Shown here one piece after another: positions 57,206 to 64,000 of a DNA stretch of 64,000 nucleotides. A program made the position numbers and the translations under genes. The notes under the pieces were generated by a model. It worked only from the letters and a program-made list of their open reading frames with translations, ran no database searches and had not been told where the DNA came from. The stretch's first letter is position 1; each line of letters begins with the position of its first letter. The stretch is taken from the NCBI GenBank assembly GCA_964057225.1, contig CAXKVF010000073.1, positions 248,001 to 312,000 of the forward strand, given 5' to 3'. This DNA comes from Auanema rhodensis (taxonomy: Eukaryota > Nematoda > Chromadorea > Rhabditida > Rhabditidae).

Positions 57206-57271
57206 TTATCTTTCACGTGAAGCGAGTTACATACCAAGTGCACATCACGTGTACATTTAATTAGCATAAAT

Positions 57272-57330
57272 ACAAATTTTTATTGATATTGGTGCATGGT
57301 AACCATGACTTTGAAATTTACGTGAACTTT
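57272..57330 (-). repeat. Inverted 59 bp satellite fragment
   Basis: The reverse complement equals monomer positions 68-126 with C at position 104, the A104C type. The direct copy just downstream (57337 onwards) also has C104, so the neighbouring monomer could have been the template. Confidence 0.93.
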
Positions 57331-57375
57331 TTGAACAGTCATGGTTACCATGCACCAATATCAATAAAAATTTGT
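57272..57375. repeat. 39 bp perfect inverted repeat with 26 bp spacer (potential hairpin/cruciform)
   Basis: Left arm 57272-57310 and right arm 57337-57375 are exact reverse complements. The spacer is 57311-57336. Each arm contains its own CATGGT/ACCATG dyad, so smaller hairpins can compete with the large one. It is by far the longest inverted repeat I see in the window. Confidence 0.92.
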
Positions 57376-57425
57376 TTTTAGACTAATATGGACATGGGGA
57401 ATCTAATTTTGAAAACCGCATCTCT

Positions 57426-57601
57426 TTATCTTTCACGTGAAGCGAGTTACATACCAAGTGCACATCACGTGTACATTTAATTAGCATAAATTAAAGTTCA
57501 CGTAAATTTCAAAGTCATGGTTACCATGAACCAATATCAATAAAAATTTGTTTTTAGACTAATATGGACATGGGGAATCTAATTTTGAAAACCGCATCTC
57601 T
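57426..57601 (+). repeat. Single consensus-type monomer between the inversion and the 538 bp HOR
   Basis: An ordinary 176 bp A104 monomer. It matches the third monomer of the 538 bp trimer, so it may be the partial start of that HOR. Confidence 0.8.
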
Positions 57602-60291
57602 TTATCTTTCACGTGAAGCGAGTTACATACCAAGTGCACATCACGTGTACATTTAATTAGCATAAATTAAAGTTCACGTAAATTCACGTAAATTTCAAAG
57701 TCATGGTTACCATGCACCAATATCAATAAAAATTTGTTTTTAGACTAATATGGACATGGGGAATCTAATTTTGAAAACCACATCTCTTTATCTTTCACGT
57801 GAAGCGAGTTACATACCAAGTGCACATCACGTGTACATTTAATTAGCATAAATTAAAGTTCACGTAAATTTCAAAGTCATGGTTACCATGCACCAATATC
57901 AATAAAAATTTGTTTTTAGACTAATATGGACATGGGGAATCTAATTTTGAAAACCGCATCTCTTTATCTTTCACGTGAAGCGAGTTACATACCAAGTGCA
58001 CATCACGTGTACATTTAATTAGCATAAATTAAAGTTCACGTAAATTTCAAAGTCATGGTTACCATGAACCAATATCAATAAAAATTTGTTTTTAGACTAA
58101 TATGGACATGGGGAATCTAATTTTGAAAACCGCATCTCTTTATCTTTCACGTGAAGCGAGTTACATACCAAGTGCACATCACGTGTACATTTAATTAGCA
58201 TAAATTAAAGTTCACGTAAATTCACGTAAATTTCAAAGTCATGGTTACCATGCACCAATATCAATAAAAATTTGTTTTTAGACTAATATGGACATGGGGA
58301 ATCTAATTTTGAAAACCACATCTCTTTATCTTTCACGTGAAGCGAGTTACATACCAAGTGCACATCACGTGTACATTTAATTAGCATAAATTAAAGTTCA
58401 CGTAAATTTCAAAGTCATGGTTACCATGCACCAATATCAATAAAAATTTGTTTTTAGACTAATATGGACATGGGGAATCTAATTTTGAAAACCGCATCTC
58501 TTTATCTTTCACGTGAAGCGAGTTACATACCAAGTGCACATCACGTGTACATTTAATTAGCATAAATTAAAGTTCACGTAAATTTCAAAGTCATGGTTAC
58601 CATGAACCAATATCAATAAAAATTTGTTTTTAGACTAATATGGACATGGGGAATCTAATTTTGAAAACCGCATCTCTTTATCTTTCACGTGAAGCGAGTT
58701 ACATACCAAGTGCACATCACGTGTACATTTAATTAGCATAAATTAAAGTTCACGTAAATTCACGTAAATTTCAAAGTCATGGTTACCATGCACCAATATC
58801 AATAAAAATTTGTTTTTAGACTAATATGGACATGGGGAATCTAATTTTGAAAACCACATCTCTTTATCTTTCACGTGAAGCGAGTTACATACCAAGTGCA
58901 CATCACGTGTACATTTAATTAGCATAAATTAAAGTTCACGTAAATTTCAAAGTCATGGTTACCATGCACCAATATCAATAAAAATTTGTTTTTAGACTAA
59001 TATGGACATGGGGAATCTAATTTTGAAAACCGCATCTCTTTATCTTTCACGTGAAGCGAGTTACATACCAAGTGCACATCACGTGTACATTTAATTAGCA
59101 TAAATTAAAGTTCACGTAAATTTCAAAGTCATGGTTACCATGAACCAATATCAATAAAAATTTGTTTTTAGACTAATATGGACATGGGGAATCTAATTTT
59201 GAAAACCGCATCTCTTTATCTTTCACGTGAAGCGAGTTACATACCAAGTGCACATCACGTGTACATTTAATTAGCATAAATTAAAGTTCACGTAAATTCA
59301 CGTAAATTTCAAAGTCATGGTTACCATGCACCAATATCAATAAAAATTTGTTTTTAGACTAATATGGACATGGGGAATCTAATTTTGAAAACCACATCTC
59401 TTTATCTTTCACGTGAAGCGAGTTACATACCAAGTGCACATCACGTGTACATTTAATTAGCATAAATTAAAGTTCACGTAAATTTCAAAGTCATGGTTAC
59501 CATGCACCAATATCAATAAAAATTTGTTTTTAGACTAATATGGACATGGGGAATCTAATTTTGAAAACCGCATCTCTTTATCTTTCACGTGAAGCGAGTT
59601 ACATACCAAGTGCACATCACGTGTACATTTAATTAGCATAAATTAAAGTTCACGTAAATTTCAAAGTCATGGTTACCATGAACCAATATCAATAAAAATT
59701 TGTTTTTAGACTAATATGGACATGGGGAATCTAATTTTGAAAACCGCATCTCTTTATCTTTCACGTGAAGCGAGTTACATACCAAGTGCACATCACGTGT
59801 ACATTTAATTAGCATAAATTAAAGTTCACGTAAGTTCACGTAAATTTCAAAGTCATGGTTACCATGCACCAATATCAATAAAAATTTGTTTTTAGACTAA
59901 TATGGACATGGGGAATCTAATTTTGAAAACCACATCTCTTTATCTTTCACGTGAAGCGAGTTACATACCAAGTGCACATCACGTGTACATTTAATTAGCA
60001 TAAATTAAAGTTCACGTAAATTTCAAAGTCATGGTTACCATGCACCAATATCAATAAAAATTTGTTTTTAGACTAATATGGACATGGGGAATCTAATTTT
60101 GAAAACCGCATCTCTTTATCTTTCACGTGAAGCGAGTTACATACCAAGTGCACATCACGTGTACATTTAATTAGCATAAATTAAAGTTCACGTAAATTTC
60201 AAAGTCATGGTTACCATGAACCAATATCAATAAAAATTTGTTTTTAGACTAATATGGACATGGGGAATCTAATTTTGAAAACCGCATCTCT
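57602..60291 (+). repeat. 538 bp trimer higher-order repeat, five tandem copies
   Basis: Copies start at 57602, 58140, 58678, 59216 and 59754. Each is a 186 bp monomer (A104C, G169A, internal 10 bp duplication), a 176 bp A104C monomer and a 176 bp A104 monomer. The duplicated TTCACGTAAA begins at 57673, 58211, 58749, 59287 and 59825, exactly 538 bp apart. The five copies look identical apart from an A-to-G between the duplicated units in copy five. This is the tightest, most homogeneous HOR in the window, so likely the youngest. The duplication adds a fourth CACGT core 10 bp after the third. The A104C+G169A monomer near 49815 is a plausible parent type. Confidence 0.95.
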
Positions 60292-63283
60292 TTATCTTTC
60301 ACGTGAAGCGAGTTACATACCAAGTGCACATCACGTGTACATTTAATTAGCATAAATTAAAGTTCACGTAAATTTCAAAGTCATGGTTACCATGCACCAA
60401 TATCAATAATAATTTGTTTTTAGACTAATATGGACATGGGGAATCTAATTTTGAAAACCGCATCTCTTTATCTTTCACGTGAAGCGAGTTACATACCAAG
60501 TGCACATCACGTGTACATTTAATTAGCATAAATTAAAGTTCACGTAAATTTCAAAGTCATGGTTACCATGAACCAATATCAATAAAAATTTGTTTTTAGA
60601 CTAATATGGACATGGGGAATCTAATTTTGAAAACCGCATCTCTTTATCTTTCACGTGAAGCGAGTTACATACCAAGTGCACATCACGTGTACATTTAATT
60701 AGCATAAATTAAAGTTCACGTAAATTTCAAAGTCATGGTTACCATCAACCAATATCAATAAAAATTTGTTTTTAGACTAATATGGACATGGGGAATCTAA
60801 TTTTGAAAACGGCATCTCTTTATCTTTCACGTGAAGCGAGTTACATACCAAGTGCACATCACGTGTACATTTAATAAGCATAAATTAAAGTTCACGTAAA
60901 TTTCAAAGTCATGGTTACCATGCACCAATATCAATAAAAATTTGTTTTTAGACTAATATGGACATGATGAATCTAATTTTAAAAACCGCATCTCTTTCTC
61001 TTTCGCGTGAAGCGAGTTACATACCAAGTGCACATCACGTGTACAATTAATTAGCATAAATTAAAGTTCACGTAAATTTCAAAGTCATGGTTACCATGAA
61101 CCAATATCAATAAAAATTTGTTTTTAGACTAATATGGACATGGGGAATCTAATTTTGAAAACCGCATCTCTTTATCTTTCACGTGAAGCGAGTTACATAC
61201 CAAGTGCACATCACGTGTACATTTAATTAGCATAAATTAAAGTTCACGTAAATTTCAAAGTCATGGTTACCATGCACCAATATCAATAAAAATTTGTTTT
61301 TAGACTAATATGGACATGGGGAATCTAATTTTGAAAACCGCATCTCTTTATCTTTCACGTGAAGCGAGTTACATACCAAGTGCACATCACGTGTACATTT
61401 AATTAGCATAAATTAAAGTTCACGTAAATTTCAAAGTCATGGTTACCATGCACCAATATCAATAAAAATTTGTTTTTAGACTAATATGGACATGGGGAAT
61501 CTAATTTTGAAAACCGCATCTCTTTATCTTTCACGTGGAGCGAGTTACATACCAAGTGCACATCACGTGTACATTTAATTAGCATAAATTAAAGTTCACG
61601 TAAATTTCAAAGTCATGGTTACCATGCACCAATATCAATAAAAATTTGTTTTTAGACTAATATGGACATGGGGAATCTTAATTTGAAAACCGCATCTCTT
61701 TATCTTTCACGTGAAGCGAGTTACATACCAAGTGCACATCACGTGTACAATTAATTAGCATAAATTAAAGTTCACGTAAATTTCAAAGTCATGGTTACCA
61801 TGAACCAATATCAATAAAAATTTGTTTTTAGACTAATATGGAGATGGGGAATCTGATTTTGAAAACCGCATCTCTTTATCTTTCACGTGAAGCGAGTTAC
61901 ATACCAAGTGCACATCACGTGTACATTTAATTAGCATAAATCAAAGTTCACGTAAATTTCAAAGTCATGGTTACCATGAACCAATATCAATAAAAATTTG
62001 TTTTTAGACTAATATGGACATGGGGAATCTAATTTTGAAAACCGCATCTCTTTATCTTTCACGTGAAGCGAGTTACATACCAAGTGCACATCACGTGTAC
62101 AATTAATTAGCATAAATTAAAGTTCACGTAAATTTCAAAGTCATGGTTACCATGAACCAATATCAATAAAAATTTGTTTTTAGACTAATATGGAGATGGG
62201 GAATCTGATTTTGAAAACCGCATCTCTTTATCTTTCACGTGAAGCGAGTTACATACCAAGTGCACATCACGTGTACATTTAATTAGCATAAATTAAAGTT
62301 CACGTAAATTTCAAAGTCATGGTTACCATGCACCAATATCAATAAAAATTTGTTTTTAGACTAATATGGACATGGGGAATCTAATTTTGAAAACCGCATC
62401 TCTTTATCTTTCACGTGAAGCGAGTTACATACCAAGTGCACATCACGTGTACAATTAATTAGCATAAATTAAAGTTCACGTAAATTTCAAAGTCATGGTT
62501 ACCATGAACCAATATCAATAAAAATTTGTTTTTAGACTAATATGGAGATGGGGAATCTGATTTTGAAAACCGCATCTCTTTATCTTTCACGTGAAGCGAG
62601 TTACATACCAAGTGCACATCACGTGTACATTTAATTAGCATAAATCAAAGTTCACGTAAATTTCAAAGTCATGGTTACCATGAACCAATATCAATAAAAA
62701 TTTGTTTTTAGACTAATATGGACATGGGGAATCTAATTTTGAAAACCGCATCTCTTTATCTTTCACGTGAAGCGAGTTACATACCAAGTGCACATCACGT
62801 GTACAATTAATTAGCATAAATTAAAGTTCACGTAAATTTCAAAGTCATGGTTACAATGAACCAATATCAATAAAAATTTGTTTTTAGACTAATATGGAGA
62901 TGGGGAATCTGATTTTGAAAACCGCATCTCTTTATCTTTCACGTGAAGCGAGTTACATACCAAGTGCACATCACGTGTACAATTAATTAGCATAAATTAA
63001 AGTTCACGTAAATTTCAAAGTCATGGTTACCATGAACCAATATCAATAAAAATTTGTTTTTAGACTAATATGGAGATGGGGAATCTGATTTTGAAAACCG
63101 CATCTCTTTATCTTTCACGTGAAGCGAGTTACATACCAAGTGCACATCACGTGTACATTTAATTAGCATAAATTAAAGTTCACGTAAATTTCAAAGTCAT
63201 GGTTACCATGAACCAATATCAATAAAAATTTGTTTTTAGACTAATATGGACATGGGGAATCTAATTTTGAAAACCGCATCTCT
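60292..63283 (+). repeat. 17-monomer higher-order repeat copy 1 (2992 bp), with a dimer-like core
   Basis: Opens with a monomer reading AATAAT in place of AATAAA (60410), then one consensus unit, G103C+C168G (60644), and T57A with GACATGATGA (60820). The monomer at 60996 is unusually changed (A3C, A10G, T51A). From 61700 to 63107, monomers with C144G+A156G+T51A (61700, 62052, 62404, 62756, 62932) alternate, mostly every 352 bp, with ordinary or T66C units (61876, 62580). Confidence 0.85.
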
Positions 63284-64000
63284 TTATCTTTCACGTGAAG
63301 CGAGTTACATACCAAGTGCACATCACGTGTACATTTAATTAGCATAAATTAAAGTTCACGTAAATTTCAAAGTCATGGTTACCATGCACCAATATCAATA
63401 ATAATTTGTTTTTAGACTAATATGGACATGGGGAATCTAATTTTGAAAACCGCATCTCTTTATCTTTCACGTGAAGCGAGTTACATACCAAGTGCACATC
63501 ACGTGTACATTTAATTAGCATAAATTAAAGTTCACGTAAATTTCAAAGTCATGGTTACCATGAACCAATATCAATAAAAATTTGTTTTTAGACTAATATG
63601 GACATGGGGAATCTAATTTTGAAAACCGCATCTCTTTATCTTTCACGTGAAGCGAGTTACATACCAAGTGCACATCACGTGTACATTTAATTAGCATAAA
63701 TTAAAGTTCACGTAAATTTCAAAGTCATGGTTACCATGAACCAATATCAATAAAAATTTGTTTTTAGACTAATATGGACATGGGGAATCTAATTTTGAAA
63801 ACGGCATCTCTTTATCTTTCACGTGAAGCGAGTTACATACCAAGTGCACATCACGTGTACATTTAATAAGCATAAATTAAAGTTCACGTAAATTTCAAAG
63901 TCATGGTTACCATGCACCAATATCAATAAAAATTTGTTTTTAGACTAATATGGACATGATGAATCTAATTTTGAAAACCGCATCTCTTTATCTTTCACGT
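63284..64000 (+). repeat. Start of second copy of the 17-mer, cut by the window end
   Basis: AATAAT (63402), C168G (63803) and GACATGATGA (63953) recur exactly 2992 bp after 60410, 60811 and 60961. The copy differs by having the normal G103 in its third monomer and G162 in its fourth. The last complete monomer ends at 63987; 63988-64000 is the first 13 bp of the next. Confidence 0.85.

Larger units (their letters stand above)
57206..57425 (+). repeat. 220 bp aberrant monomer carrying an inverted satellite fragment
   Basis: This unit runs normally to monomer position 66 (57271), then switches to 59 bp that read as the reverse complement of monomer positions 68-126, then six bases (57331-57336) not placed, then resumes in direct orientation at position 88 (57337). 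Positions 67-87 are missing and 65 bp are added, a net +44. It is the only orientation change in the window. The structure fits a single template switch onto the opposite strand during replication or break repair, rather than a cut-and-flip inversion, because the copied stretch is still present in direct orientation next to it. Confidence 0.93.
1..64000 (+). repeat. Tandem satellite DNA array, 176 bp monomer, 363 complete copies
   Basis: The window is head-to-tail copies of one 176 bp monomer from first to last base. Monomer starts fall at 1+176k up to 2289, at 7+176k from 8279 to 54919, and are shifted again after each indel. All indels are accounted for: six +1, one -1, five +10, one +44; 63,987 bp minus these equals 363 x 176. 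Monomers differ by only a few substitutions, so pairwise identity is high. No unique sequence, transposon or gene interrupts the array, and both ends are mid-array. Monomer length, AT richness and higher-order structure fit a centromeric or pericentromeric satellite of a eukaryote. That role is inferred from repeat architecture, not shown. I do not recognise the family or species. Each monomer has stops in all six frames, so no coding region is annotated. Confidence 0.98.

Noticed and set aside
57206-57425. Transposable element or foreign insertion at the irregular monomer
   Set aside because: All but six inserted bases are reverse-complement satellite. There is no target-site duplication, terminal repeat or non-satellite content.
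57602-60291. Minisatellite inside the satellite at the 10 bp duplication
   Set aside because: The 10 bp unit is present only twice in each 186 bp monomer and does not expand further; the 538 bp trimer is the amplified unit.
1-64000. Protein-coding genes
   Set aside because: Every monomer has stops in all six frames. Since 176 is not a multiple of three, a reading frame moves through the three phases in successive monomers and meets a stop within about 36 codons in the consensus. Short ORFs are by-products of repetition.
1-64000. CRISPR array
   Set aside because: There are no unique spacers: the full 176 bp unit is repeated head to tail, far longer than CRISPR repeats, and no cas genes are present.
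1-64000. Telomeric or subtelomeric repeat
   Set aside because: No TTAGGG, TTTAGGG or TTAGG tandem arrays were seen on either strand.
1-64000. Naming the satellite or species (for example Brassica CentBr or the Arabidopsis 178 bp repeat)
   Set aside because: The monomer length is similar, but I do not recognise the sequence as either. Length alone is not evidence of identity.

Overview
The whole 64 kb window is one uninterrupted tandem satellite array. The unit is a 176 bp, AT-rich monomer (56 G/C of 176, about 32% GC in the consensus), always in the same orientation except for one 59 bp inverted scrap near 57.3 kb. Counting from base 1 (monomer position 1 is the first T of TTATCTTTCACG), there are 363 complete monomers plus 13 bp of a 364th. 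The length balances exactly: 350 monomers of 176 bp, six of 177 bp (one inserted A), one of 175 bp (one lost base), five of 186 bp (10 bp duplication) and one of 220 bp (inversion). Both window ends lie inside the array, so its edges are not seen. I find no gene, RNA gene, transposon, CRISPR array or unique sequence. In the consensus the longest stop-to-stop run is about 33 codons on the + strand and 36 on the - strand.

A monomer of nucleosomal length, tens of kb of head-to-tail copies and higher-order repeats (HORs) are the features of a eukaryotic centromeric or pericentromeric satellite. Plants commonly have monomers of 150-180 bp, but other eukaryotes do too. I do not recognise the sequence, so no species, family or satellite name is given. 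It has no CENP-B box. It does carry short dyads (TTCACGTGAA; TCATGGTTACCATGA) and three CACGT cores about 32 bp apart.

Layout, using variants named by monomer position: 1-1760, mixed 8-mer-like start; 1761-8982, 7-mer HOR (1233 bp) with an A-insertion marker, within a larger repeat at 3347 bp spacing; 8983-14262, 15-mer spacing (2640 bp); 14263-23590, irregular mixture rich in a 3-mer; 23591-29926, tandem duplication of 18 monomers (3168 bp); 29927-32918, mixture; 32919-37494, tandem 13-mer (2288 bp); 37495-40134, including a 4-mer HOR (704 bp); 40135-47878, 6-mers nested in a 19-mer tandem duplication (3344 bp); 46823-49990, 9-mer (1584 bp); 49991-53158, near-consensus monomers; 53159-57205, 12-mer then 11-mer; 57206-57425, inversion monomer; 57602-60291, five near-identical copies of a 538 bp trimer; 60292-64000, a dimer-rich 17-mer whose second copy is cut by the window end.

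The picture is of repeated local amplification, by unequal exchange or replication-based copying, of blocks from 2 to 19 monomers, with newer amplifications copying older ones. Most variants were followed by eye, so block edges are good to about one monomer and unlisted single substitutions may exist.
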